Part shown: in pieces, positions 18,363 through 26,600 of the stretch
Position numbering within the stretch: position 1 is the stretch's first letter
Layout: each line of letters starts with the position of its first letter
NCBI GenBank assembly: GCA_002734065.2
Contig: NVXU02000045.1
Location: forward strand, 157,230 to 221,229
DNA length: 64,000 nucleotides
Source of the DNA: Fluviicola sp.
GTDB lineage: Bacteria; Bacteroidota; Bacteroidia; Flavobacteriales_D; Crocinitomicaceae
Direction of reading: 5' to 3'
Notes under the pieces: generated by a model
What the model was told of the DNA's origin: nothing
What the model saw: only the letters and a program-made list of their open reading frames with translations
The model's database searches: none
Made by a program: the position numbers and the translations under genes

Positions 18363-18449
18363 GCTTTAAAGATTACAAGTAATATTTACTGTTCTATTTC
18401 ACTGAAAAGTATGGCTTTACTGGAGAAAGCCTTGGAATTAAAGTTTTAG

Positions 18450-18465
18450 TATGATGAGAATCATA
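18450..18465. promoter_or_regulatory. FNR-like site upstream of the first narK
   Basis: A perfect palindrome, TATGAT-GAGA-ATCATA, containing TGAT-N4-ATCA. It ends 78 nt upstream of the NarK-type gene at 18544. Confidence 0.6.
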
Positions 18466-18543
18466 TTACGCACTATCCGTCCTCATTTATAAGCTTGTTA
18501 TTAGACTCTAATTTTACACCATAAACTAAAAGTTAGATGAATT

Positions 18544-20460
18544 ATGGAGTCAGAAAAGTTTAAATTATTTGATTGGTCACAGGAGAAAGTAAGAGTGCTT
18601 CACTATACTTGGATAGCGTTCTTTTTGACATTCTTTGTGTGGTTTAATATGGCACCGTTGAAAACCGCAATGGTGGACGCTTTTTCATTCTTAGACATGA
18701 AAAACTTTAAGGCGCTGTTATTGTGTAATGTCGCTTTAACGATACCTGCCAGAATTGTGGTAGGTGCATTGGTCGATAAGCACGGGCCTAGAGTTGTGTT
18801 TTCGGGACTTATGGTTTTGACCATCGTTCCAGGTTTAATGTTTGCCTTTGGTAATTCATTTACACAACTGGTTATTTCGCGTTTGCTTTTAAGTTCTATC
18901 GGTGCAGGTTTTGTAATCGGTATTAAAATGACAGATAACTGGTTTCCTCCACAACATATTGGTCGTGCAGAGGGGTTTTACGCAGGTTGGGGTAATTTCG
19001 GTTCTGCTGCAGCAGCAGGTCTAATTCCAGTAATTGGATTGACACTCATTGGTGGTGAGGTAGGTTGGAGATGGTCTATGGCGATTAGTAGTATAATAAC
19101 TGCTGCCTATGGTGTATTCTACTACTTTGCTGTGAGAGATTACCCAACAGGAAAAGAACCCGTAAAAAAAATAAAAGGGAAGGGAAGTAGCGAAATGCCC
19201 GTATCATCGTATTTAGGATTGGCTTCTTCTCTTTTTTGGACGATTCCTTTATATGCAGCTTTAGGTTTACTCGCTAGAAACTTGCAGAAACAACAAATCA
19301 TTGATAAGGAATATGTGCAAGAGCAAAGTTATGAGAACACAGACAAGATTTTCAACGATGCAGATGCCGCCAAGGTGCTATTTATAGGACAGGTCAATAA
19401 TTTCTATGACAAAGGCGATGAGGTAAAATTAATTGCTGACAGCAAAGTAATAGGTGACTTTAAAAAAGGGGAAGACATCAATGCGGACAGATCCTTATTT
19501 GAAAAGGCGGACAAAGTAGAGGTTTACAAAAAAGGAAAACTAAAACTAACGCACAAGAAGAAAGCAATTCTGAAAAAATACGATGGCTTGGCCGTTGTTA
19601 AAGAATACAAGAAAGTCGAGTTGCAAGAAACGTATAAGCAAGGAAATTTAGCTGCTTTTTACAGTGATGGAAATGTAGTAAGAACCTACAAGAATATGTT
19701 CACAATGAAAAACATGTACATCATTTGGATTGTTTTAGCGCTCTTCTATATTTACAAAGCGTTTGCAATCATTCGATTTAACTTACCACGATTAAAAGCA
19801 GGTATTCCTGAAGAAGAGAAATTTCCATTCAGCAGTATCGCTGCTCTAAACACAACTTATTTTGCCAATTTTGGTGCAGAGTTAGCCGTTGTTTCTATGT
19901 TGCCGATGTTCTTTGAAGGAATATTCAACTTTACACCTCAAATGGCAGGGTTGGTTGCGATGTCGTTTGCATTTGTGAACCTATTCGCTCGTCCTTTGGG
20001 TGGTTATCTTTCTGACAGAATGGGATCGCGTAAGAAAACAATGCTGATGTATATGGTTGGTATAACCTTAGGATTCTTCTTAATGGGACTCATTAGTAAA
20101 TGGGACGGTGTCACCGGAGACGGTGTTCAGTTATTAGCGCCTATGTTTGATGGTGGTTGGTGGATTGTTGTTTCTATCATGATTACGATGTTCGCTTCCA
20201 TGTTCGTTCAGGGAGCAGAAGGTGCAACATTCGCAATGATACCATCTATCAAAAAAGAACTCACAGGGAGAATAGCAGGAATGGCTGGAGCGTACGGAAA
20301 TGTAGGAGCAGTAACCTACTTGTTCATTCTCGCTCAAGTCGATTCTAAAACATTCTTCTTCATTCTATCAACAGGTGCAGCAATAAGTGTTATTGCTTGC
20401 TTCTTCTTACTGAAAGAGCCAAAAGGCGCATTTGGAAAAGAACAAAAAGAAATAGTATAA
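18544..20460 (+). CDS. narK: NarK-type nitrate/nitrite MFS transporter with large inserted domain
   Basis: This MFS transporter of 638 residues is longer than usual for NarK (about 430-500). The first six transmembrane helices include a nitrate-signature-like motif (AGWGNFGSAAAAG). After helix six there is an insertion of about 195 residues (roughly 215-410). It has one extra hydrophobic helix (YLGLASSLFWTIPLYAALG), a charged soluble segment of about 125 residues rich in Lys and Tyr with repeated VYKKG/VKEYKK-like units, and another hydrophobic helix. The second six-helix half then follows with the typical RPLGGYLSDRMGSRKK motif. The gene is preceded by an FNR-like site and followed 36 nt later by a second NarK gene. 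It probably acts in nitrate uptake or nitrite export. Confidence 0.88.
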   Translation: MESEKFKLFDWSQEKVRVLHYTWIAFFLTFFVWFNMAPLKTAMVDAFSFLDMKNFKALLLCNVALTIPARIVVGALVDKHGPRVVFSGLMVLTIVPGLMFAFGNSFTQLVISRLLLSSIGAGFVIGIKMTDNWFPPQHIGRAEGFYAGWGNFGSAAAAGLIPVIGLTLIGGEVGWRWSMAISSIITAAYGVFYYFAVRDYPTGKEPVKKIKGKGSSEMPVSSYLGLASSLFWTIPLYAALGLLARNLQKQQIIDKEYVQEQSYENTDKIFNDADAAKVLFIGQVNNFYDKGDEVKLIADSKVIGDFKKGEDINADRSLFEKADKVEVYKKGKLKLTHKKKAILKKYDGLAVVKEYKKVELQETYKQGNLAAFYSDGNVVRTYKNMFTMKNMYIIWIVLALFYIYKAFAIIRFNLPRLKAGIPEEEKFPFSSIAALNTTYFANFGAELAVVSMLPMFFEGIFNFTPQMAGLVAMSFAFVNLFARPLGGYLSDRMGSRKKTMLMYMVGITLGFFLMGLISKWDGVTGDGVQLLAPMFDGGWWIVVSIMITMFASMFVQGAEGATFAMIPSIKKELTGRIAGMAGAYGNVGAVTYLFILAQVDSKTFFFILSTGAAISVIACFFLLKEPKGAFGKEQKEIV

Positions 20461-20496
20461 ATAAGTATAAACGAGTATAAATTAAAATCAATATTT

Positions 20497-22125
20497 ATGG
20501 ATGTTAACATAGAGAAATGGGATGTCGAAGACGAAGGTTTTTGGGCTTCCACAGGTAAAAAAATAGCAAATAAGAACCTCTGGTCTTCAATACCAGCTCT
20601 TCTTTTAGCATTCTCCGTATGGATAATGTGGGGAGTGTTGGTGAAGTACATGAAAGAGTTCGGGTTCACTTTTGGAATGACAGAAGGCTTAACGCCTGGT
20701 TCCAATGAGTATGTGGATGCGCTAAAAGAAGTGAATAACCTCTATTATACGCTTCCGGCGATAGCAGGTTTAGCTGGGGCAACACTCAGACTTCCCAACT
20801 CATTTTTAATCTCATTGGGAGGTGGACGTAATGTTGTTTTTGTAACAACAGCTCTGCTTTTAATTCCAGCGATTGGAACAGGAATGGCTTTGAGTGATAT
20901 CAATACACCTTACATGTTCTTTGCAATCATGGCATTGCTCTCAGGATTTGGTGGAGGTAATTTCTCATCTTCCATGAGTAATATCTCTTTCTTCTTTCCT
21001 AAGAAAGTTCAAGGTTATGCTTTGGGAATGAATGCAGGATTGGGCAACCTCGGTGTTGCAGTAATGCAGAAATTAATACCATTTGTGGTAGGATTCTCCC
21101 TATTCGGAGGAACAGTTGGGTCCGTTGCTACGGCAAAAGGAGCACCCTTTGAAGGATTACAAAATGCAGCTTGGGTTTGGGTGCCGTTAATTGCACTTAC
21201 AGCTATTGTTGCTTTCTTTAGAATGAACAATGTTTCTACAGGAACACCAAGTTTGCCAAATACTGCAAAAGGCGTTTCTAAAACTTTATACATGCTCGTA
21301 TTAGGACTTATAGCAGCAAGTATTGGAGCATTCTTACTAATCGGTATCCCTTGGGGAGACTGGGGAATGAAGAATGCATCCATGTGGATAGTGCTTCCAA
21401 TTGTTATTTTGCTCGCCGTCATGCTGATGAAGTATGCAACTCCGACAGATATCAGAGGAAACTTGAAAAAACAATTCTCGATTCTTGGAGATAAGCACAA
21501 CTGGATAATGACCATCATTTATACCATGACCTTTGGTTCTTTTATCGGCTACTCCATGGTGTTCCCAAAGTTGGCACAAGATATATTTGTTTACTCGAAT
21601 CCTTTAGATCCAGAATGGGTCAATCCAAATGCTCCTAATATTATGATTTGGGCATTCCTAGGACCTGCTTTTGGAGCCTTAATCCGACCAATCGGTGGAA
21701 TTCTCGCCGATAAAGTGAACAGTGGTGCGAAAATAACCATGTGGAGTACCATCTTTCAAATTATCGCAGCATTGTCTGTTGCCTACTTTGTAGTTCAGGC
21801 AAGAGATTCGGTAACGCCAGAGCAATATTGGTGGCCATTCTTTGCTTCCTTTATGGTGCTGTTCTTGATGACAGGGATAGGAAATGGATCAACCTTCAGA
21901 AGTATTCCTTATATATTCTCTAAAGAGAAAGCAGGTCCCGTTTTAGGCTGGACGGCAGCAATCGCAGCCTACGGAGCATTTATTATTCCTAAGGTTTTTG
22001 GACAACAAGTTAAAGCTGGACATGCAGAATACGCTTTGTATGGATTCGCAATTTACTATTTGATTTGCCTCATTCTGAATTGGTGGTATTATCAAGGACC
22101 GAAACGTGAATTCGACAATCCATAA
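20497..22125 (+). CDS. narK: NarK-type nitrate/nitrite transporter
   Basis: This is a 542-residue MFS protein with about twelve transmembrane helices and no large insertion. Nitrate-signature-like glycine motifs are present (FGGGNFSSSMSN near residue 150 and MNAGLGNLGVAVMQK near 178-192). A cytoplasmic-loop motif RPIGGILADKVNSG is found in the second half. Paired dissimilar NarK proteins, one suited to proton-coupled nitrate entry and the other to nitrate/nitrite exchange, are known in nitrate respirers and denitrifiers. Which one does which cannot be told here. It is 36 nt after the first narK, so probably co-transcribed. Confidence 0.9.
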   Translation: MDVNIEKWDVEDEGFWASTGKKIANKNLWSSIPALLLAFSVWIMWGVLVKYMKEFGFTFGMTEGLTPGSNEYVDALKEVNNLYYTLPAIAGLAGATLRLPNSFLISLGGGRNVVFVTTALLLIPAIGTGMALSDINTPYMFFAIMALLSGFGGGNFSSSMSNISFFFPKKVQGYALGMNAGLGNLGVAVMQKLIPFVVGFSLFGGTVGSVATAKGAPFEGLQNAAWVWVPLIALTAIVAFFRMNNVSTGTPSLPNTAKGVSKTLYMLVLGLIAASIGAFLLIGIPWGDWGMKNASMWIVLPIVILLAVMLMKYATPTDIRGNLKKQFSILGDKHNWIMTIIYTMTFGSFIGYSMVFPKLAQDIFVYSNPLDPEWVNPNAPNIMIWAFLGPAFGALIRPIGGILADKVNSGAKITMWSTIFQIIAALSVAYFVVQARDSVTPEQYWWPFFASFMVLFLMTGIGNGSTFRSIPYIFSKEKAGPVLGWTAAIAAYGAFIIPKVFGQQVKAGHAEYALYGFAIYYLICLILNWWYYQGPKREFDNP

Positions 22126-22136
22126 ACAAATAACTT

Positions 22137-22170
22137 CCAAACTCTATTTAATTGAATAGATAGAGTTTGG
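22137..22170. other. Intergenic hairpin between narK and porin gene
   Basis: CCAAACTCTAT (22137-22147) pairs with ATAGAGTTTGG (22160-22170), 11 perfect base pairs. No T-run follows on the plus strand, so it is more likely an mRNA stability or processing hairpin than a full terminator. Confidence 0.5.
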
Positions 22171-22206
22171 ATTATAAAAAGAATAATTAAACCAAAAAGT
22201 AGTAGT

Positions 22207-23550
22207 ATGAAAACAATTGTAAAAAAAGGATTGGCATTTGCGATAATGTCATTAGCAGCAGGAACTATGTATGCTCAGTTCAAAATATCGGGTGAGATTA
22301 GACCTAGAATGGAGTATAGAAATGGATTTAAAAAGTTAGCCAGTACAACGAGCAAAAATGCTGCGTTCATTGACCAGAGAACACGGTTGAATTTTGACTA
22401 TAAAAAAGATAGAATTCAATTTAAAGTGGTTTTACAAGATGTCCGGGTTTGGGGAAGTCAATCTCAACTGAATGGAAATGAGGATTTTGGAGTTTCTATT
22501 CATGAAGCATGGGGACAGGCATCTTTAAATAAGAATTTCTCGGTTCGCTTTGGACGACAAGAGTTGGTCTATGATGATCATCGAATTTTTGGTAATGTAG
22601 GATGGGCGCAACAAGCAAGAAGCCATGATGCGGTAGTTTTTAAGTATCAAAAAGATAAAATAAAGTTTGATATCGGTGGAGCTTATAACCAAAATGGTGC
22701 AGGTCTCATAGGAACTGATTACACCGTTATGAAGAGTTACAAAACAATGCAATACTTCTGGGGTAACTACAAAGCTTCGAAAGAATTCAATGTTAGCCTT
22801 TTGGCCTTGTCAGTTGGTCAACAAGTGAACTTTACAAATACCTTGGGTAACGCCGATTACTACGATAATTATACCTTAACCGCTGGAACAAGAATGGTTT
22901 ATAAAAAGGACAAATTTGGAGCCAGTTTGAATGCCTATTATCAATTAGGTTCGGCGAATGTAATGCCAGCTAAAGATGTATCGGGATATGATATCGGTAT
23001 TGATGTGTTTTATCAAGCCTCAAAAGTTTTTAAAGCAACGTTGGGTTATGAAATGTTGTCTGGAAACAGCCAAACGGATACAACAGCGTCTGGTTTAAAT
23101 ACCAACAGAGCATTTAATCCATACTTTGGTACAAATCACAAGTTCAATGGTTTCATGGATTATTTCTATGTTGGAAATCATGCGGGGAGTGTTGGATTGA
23201 ACGATATTTATCTAAAACTTGATTTTAAATTGAAAAAATTCTCTACCGGAGTCACAACGCATGCTTTCTTAGCGAATAATGATGTAATGGACCAGAATGA
23301 GTTCGCTACAACAGGAAATATCAAGGCAATGGATGCATATTTAGGTGCTGAAATAGATGTTTTTGGAGCATTTAAATTAGCGCCTGGTGCAACTGTGAAA
23401 CTGGGTTATTCTCACATGATTGGAACCGATACAATGGTAGCAATCAGAGGAGGAAGTACTGCCGCTACATCTAACTGGGGATATGTTATGATTATTATGA
23501 AACCAGTTTTATTCGATAGTGCGGCAAAAAAGAAAGAAAATAAAAAATAG
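22207..23550 (+). CDS. Alginate-export-family outer-membrane beta-barrel porin
   Basis: This is a 447-residue outer-membrane protein with a signal peptide (cleavage likely after MYA-QFK). A chain of alternating amphipathic strands is typical of the Alginate_exp/porin family. Conserved-looking segments are FDQRTRLNF-like (FIDQRTRLNFDY), VRFGRQELVYDD and AWGQASL. The family label does not mean alginate here. The position directly after two narK genes suggests a channel for nitrate or nitrite across the outer membrane, which is inference. A strong terminator follows the gene. Confidence 0.85.
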   Translation: MKTIVKKGLAFAIMSLAAGTMYAQFKISGEIRPRMEYRNGFKKLASTTSKNAAFIDQRTRLNFDYKKDRIQFKVVLQDVRVWGSQSQLNGNEDFGVSIHEAWGQASLNKNFSVRFGRQELVYDDHRIFGNVGWAQQARSHDAVVFKYQKDKIKFDIGGAYNQNGAGLIGTDYTVMKSYKTMQYFWGNYKASKEFNVSLLALSVGQQVNFTNTLGNADYYDNYTLTAGTRMVYKKDKFGASLNAYYQLGSANVMPAKDVSGYDIGIDVFYQASKVFKATLGYEMLSGNSQTDTTASGLNTNRAFNPYFGTNHKFNGFMDYFYVGNHAGSVGLNDIYLKLDFKLKKFSTGVTTHAFLANNDVMDQNEFATTGNIKAMDAYLGAEIDVFGAFKLAPGATVKLGYSHMIGTDTMVAIRGGSTAATSNWGYVMIIMKPVLFDSAAKKKENKK

Positions 23551-23561
23551 ACAGTCATTTT

Positions 23562-23600
23562 AAAGCACGAATATTCTTCCTCTAAGAGTATTCGTGCTTT
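23562..23600 (+). terminator. Rho-independent terminator after the porin gene
   Basis: AAAGCACGAATA (23562-23573) pairs perfectly with TATTCGTGCTTT (23589-23600). The T-run is short. Confidence 0.75.
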
Positions 23601-23601
23601 T

Positions 23602-23615
23602 ATGATTTATATCAT
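23602..23615. promoter_or_regulatory. FNR-like site upstream of the hemerythrin gene
   Basis: A perfect palindrome, ATGAT-TTAT-ATCAT, containing TGAT-N4-ATCA, immediately after the porin terminator. It ends 64 nt upstream of the hemerythrin-domain ATG. Confidence 0.6.
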
Positions 23616-23679
23616 TTAATCAACTGATTTTATTGATGACCTTTACCTAAGTAATAGTAGTCATATATAATTGAAAACG

Positions 23680-24381
23680 ATGAAAATAATTAATAAAATA
23701 GGAAAGAGAATTGATGGAAATCAATCTGATAAAGCGATTAAAAAGGAACTCAAAGAAGAAGATCCAATTATTCGCAATGCGGAAAAGGATGATGCAGAAG
23801 AACTTTCTCCAATGGATCCGCCAGATGCGTATGATGAAAAACAAGCAATTGGTGTCGAATACGATGATTTGCATGAGAATTTAAAAGAACTGTGTGATGA
23901 ACACAAAGGAGCCATCGAAAAGTGCGATGCTTTCGAAAAAGCACTGATGGATTTTAAAGAAGGTGGTTTTTACATCACCAAAGAAATCAATGATGCATTC
24001 AATGAGTTTTTCGTTGCCTTTGATGAGTCCGTTATTCCTCACAACAAGAAAGAAGAGAAAGGTCTGTTCTTAGTCCTACAGAAAAAACTATTGGAATCTG
24101 GAGAACACAGCACGGGAGATAATCCTCACACACCAGTCGATTTAATGGAAGACGACCACGTGAAAATGCTCCAATTAGCAACACTTTCTTTTAATTTCTT
24201 AGGATTGGCAATGAGATTAAAAGACAACGAAGACATCGCCATGACCTTTGACATCGCCTACAACAATGGCAAAGAATTAGTCGAATTGTTGAGGTTACAC
24301 ATTTACAGAGAAGACCACACCATTTTTCCACTGGCGCAAGAACTTCTTACAAAAGAAGAATTGAGCACATTTTATGATTAA
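23680..24381 (+). CDS. Hemerythrin-like domain protein
   Basis: This is a 233-residue cytoplasmic protein. An acidic, lysine-rich N-terminal part of about 55 residues precedes a four-helix hemerythrin-like domain. Candidate metal ligands are His and Glu residues in EHSTGDNPH, MEDDHVKML and LLRLHIYREDHTIFPLA. Such domains bind di-iron and sense or store O2 or NO. The ATG at 23680 is used; a TTG at 23671 is less likely. Its last codons overlap the moaA start by 8 nt, so it is translationally linked to Moco synthesis. It has an FNR-like site upstream. A role in NO or O2 handling during nitrate respiration is inferred. Confidence 0.8.
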   Translation: MKIINKIGKRIDGNQSDKAIKKELKEEDPIIRNAEKDDAEELSPMDPPDAYDEKQAIGVEYDDLHENLKELCDEHKGAIEKCDAFEKALMDFKEGGFYITKEINDAFNEFFVAFDESVIPHNKKEEKGLFLVLQKKLLESGEHSTGDNPHTPVDLMEDDHVKMLQLATLSFNFLGLAMRLKDNEDIAMTFDIAYNNGKELVELLRLHIYREDHTIFPLAQELLTKEELSTFYD

Positions 24382-25375
24382 AAATCCCCTAAATATCATT
24401 GATAAATTCGGTCGTGTACACGATTATTTGAGAATTTCCTTGACAGAACGGTGCAATTTGCGTTGTTTCTATTGCATGCCAGAAGAAGGGGTAAAACTAA
24501 GAGACAAAGCCAACTTCATGACGAGCGAAGAAGTGCTTGGCATTGCAAAAACCTTCGTAAGATTAGGCGTGAAAAAAATCAGGTTGACAGGAGGCGAACC
24601 CTTGATAAAAAAAGATGCCAAGCATTTACTTTTAGAATTAGGAAAACTTCCTGTAGAATTAGCCATTACAACCAATGCTGTTTTAGTAGATCAATTCATC
24701 GAGACCTTTAAAGAAGCTGGAATTAATTCCGTCAATGTGAGTTTAGATTCGTTGGAAGAAAAAAGTTTCAATGCTATTTCACGAAGGAATTATTTCGATA
24801 GAATTAAAGCGAACATCGATTTGCTCATCAAAAACGATTTCCACGTGAAGATCAATGTGGTGGTTATTCGCAACTTGAATGAACACGAAATCCCCGACTT
24901 TATTAGTTGGACCAAAAACGAGAATATACATGTTCGTTTTATCGAATTCATGCCTTTTGACGGTAATCAATGGAATTGGGACAAGAAAGTTTCCTACAAA
25001 GAGATTATGCAAATTGCCAAGGATCGTTTTGGTGAGAAATGCATCTTCAAAATTGAGGATGCAAAAAACGATACCGCTAGAAATTACCGACTCATTGATG
25101 GAGAAGGAACTTTCGGAGTTATCAGTTCTGTTACGAATCCATTCTGCGATACGTGCAACAGAATAAGACTGACAGCTGACGGGAAGATAAAAAACTGCCT
25201 GTTCTCACAAGATGAAACTGATTTATTGACGGCATATAGAAAAGAAAAAGACATTGAAACGCTTATTTATGCTGCAATAAGAGATAAGAAAAAGGAAAGG
25301 GGGGGAGCACGTGCATTCGACGATGGTTTCGTAGAAAATATGAAAAATCGCTCCATGACCACAATTGGAGGATAG
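24374..25375 (+). CDS. moaA: GTP 3',8-cyclase MoaA
   Basis: MoaA performs the first step of Moco synthesis, radical rearrangement of GTP, working with MoaC. The protein has 333 residues, a normal length. The N-terminal radical-SAM cysteines are C27, C31 and C34 (CNLRCFYCMPEEG). The second 4Fe-4S site is made by the C-terminal cysteines in CDTCNRIRL and the later NCLF. The C terminus ends in Gly-Gly, as needed for MoaA activity. It overlaps the hemerythrin gene by 8 nt and is separated from the other Moco genes by the transport genes. Confidence 0.95.
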   Translation: MIKNPLNIIDKFGRVHDYLRISLTERCNLRCFYCMPEEGVKLRDKANFMTSEEVLGIAKTFVRLGVKKIRLTGGEPLIKKDAKHLLLELGKLPVELAITTNAVLVDQFIETFKEAGINSVNVSLDSLEEKSFNAISRRNYFDRIKANIDLLIKNDFHVKINVVVIRNLNEHEIPDFISWTKNENIHVRFIEFMPFDGNQWNWDKKVSYKEIMQIAKDRFGEKCIFKIEDAKNDTARNYRLIDGEGTFGVISSVTNPFCDTCNRIRLTADGKIKNCLFSQDETDLLTAYRKEKDIETLIYAAIRDKKKERGGARAFDDGFVENMKNRSMTTIGG

Positions 25376-25404
25376 TGAAATGAGTAAAAAAATGAGTTGA
25401 GAAA

Positions 25405-26073
25405 ATGAATACTTTTATAGAAAATAGTTGCGACAAAGAATGGCAAGAATTTATTTCTTTTCACAAGAAAGTCATTACTTTTAAAAAAGGAGATTTCATT
25501 TTTAAAGCCGGTGAAAAAACGAAAGGATTGTACATCATCGATGCAGGTAAAATCAAAGTAACTTATCGCCAATACGACGGCAGTGACCGATTGATTCGCT
25601 TGGCAAAAACGGGCGATGTTTTAGGTCATCGGGGTTTTGGTGGCTCATGGAAATATCCTATTTCTGCCATGGCGTTAGACGATGTGCAAGTCAGTTTTAT
25701 TCCTGTCAATGTCTTCAATGTTCTGGCAAAATCAGACCCAAAATTCACCTATCAACTCATGATGTTCTTTGCAGAAGAATTGCGAAAATCAGAAGCTAAA
25801 ATAAAGCATTATCCTGTGAGAATTCAAGTGGCAAGAGCAATTCTAGACAACTACAAAGCCTTTGGTTTTGAAAACGAAAACTCAACAAAGCTCAGTTACA
25901 CCTTATCCAGAAAAGACATCGCCAACAAGGCGGGAACAACCTACGAAACAGTCGTTAGAAATGTAGCGGAGTTGAATAAGACGGGTATCGTGAAGATAGA
26001 TGGCAAGTCTTTGCATATTTTAGACTTGGAAGGCTTGAGAAGGATTGCAAGACCGGTGTATAGTAGTGAGTGA
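25405..26073 (+). CDS. Crp/Fnr family transcriptional regulator
   Basis: This 222-residue regulator has a cNMP-type beta-roll (FKKGDFIFKAGEKTKGLYII) and a C-terminal winged HTH (SRKDIANKAGTTYETVVRN). The recognition helix carries YETVVR, with Glu and Arg in the FNR/CRP-like positions. It lacks the N-terminal Cys cluster of the regulator at 12.6-13.3 kb, having only C9 there. It therefore resembles the NO-responsive or cAMP-type branch rather than an Fe-S FNR. It starts 30 nt after moaA and probably ends that operon. The two regulators could recognise the same palindromes. Confidence 0.88.
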   Translation: MNTFIENSCDKEWQEFISFHKKVITFKKGDFIFKAGEKTKGLYIIDAGKIKVTYRQYDGSDRLIRLAKTGDVLGHRGFGGSWKYPISAMALDDVQVSFIPVNVFNVLAKSDPKFTYQLMMFFAEELRKSEAKIKHYPVRIQVARAILDNYKAFGFENENSTKLSYTLSRKDIANKAGTTYETVVRNVAELNKTGIVKIDGKSLHILDLEGLRRIARPVYSSE

Positions 26074-26109
26074 GTCATCATTTTGGGTATAATATCTTCA
26101 TAACGAGGT

Positions 26110-26490
26110 TATTTTATCCCATTTGAAAGTGATTTTACTCCATTTGCAGACGTTCGGAACACATTTCAAGTAGGTTTTTTAACATTCATTGTATATTTTA
26201 CTCCACTTACAATCGTTCGGAACACATTTCAAGTAAGTTTTTTAACATTCATTGTATATTTTACTCCACTTATAATCGTTCGGAACACATTTCAAGTAAG
26301 TTTTATACCATTTGAAGTCTATTTTACTCCATTTACAAGCGTTCGGAACACATTTTAAGTATGTTTTTTAACATTTGAAGTCTATTTTATTCCATTTGCA
26401 AGCGTTCGGAATACATTTTCAAGTAAGTTTTATACGATTTGAAGTCTATTTTATTCCATTTACAAGCATTCGGAACACATTTTCAAGCTG
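26110..26490. repeat. 63-bp tandem repeat array (about six units)
   Basis: Units begin with CGTTCGGAA (or a variant) at 26151, 26214, 26277, 26340, 26403 and 26467. The period is 63 bp with one 64-bp step, and a partial unit lies upstream. Inside the unit, a TTTTAC-TCCA(C/T)TT block and CACATTTCAAGTA-GTTTT are conserved. The first two full units are nearly identical; later ones diverge. There is no spacer variation as in CRISPR. No convincing ORF spans it. The array fills most of the gap between the second regulator and the convergent FG-GAP gene. Confidence 0.85.
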
Positions 26491-26600
26491 TATTATATTT
26501 GAAGCCCTTTCAGTTTATTACTAATTTTATTTACATGTACTAACTTTGATTTAATCACTTGTTGCCCAATAGCTTAATGATTTTATTAGCGGTTCGTGTT

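Noticed and set aside
22207..23550. Alginate export function
   Set aside because: Only the family name suggests it; there are no alginate genes and the neighbours are nitrate transporters.
26110..26490. CRISPR array
   Set aside because: The repeat units are directly adjacent, with no unique spacers of constant length and no cas genes.
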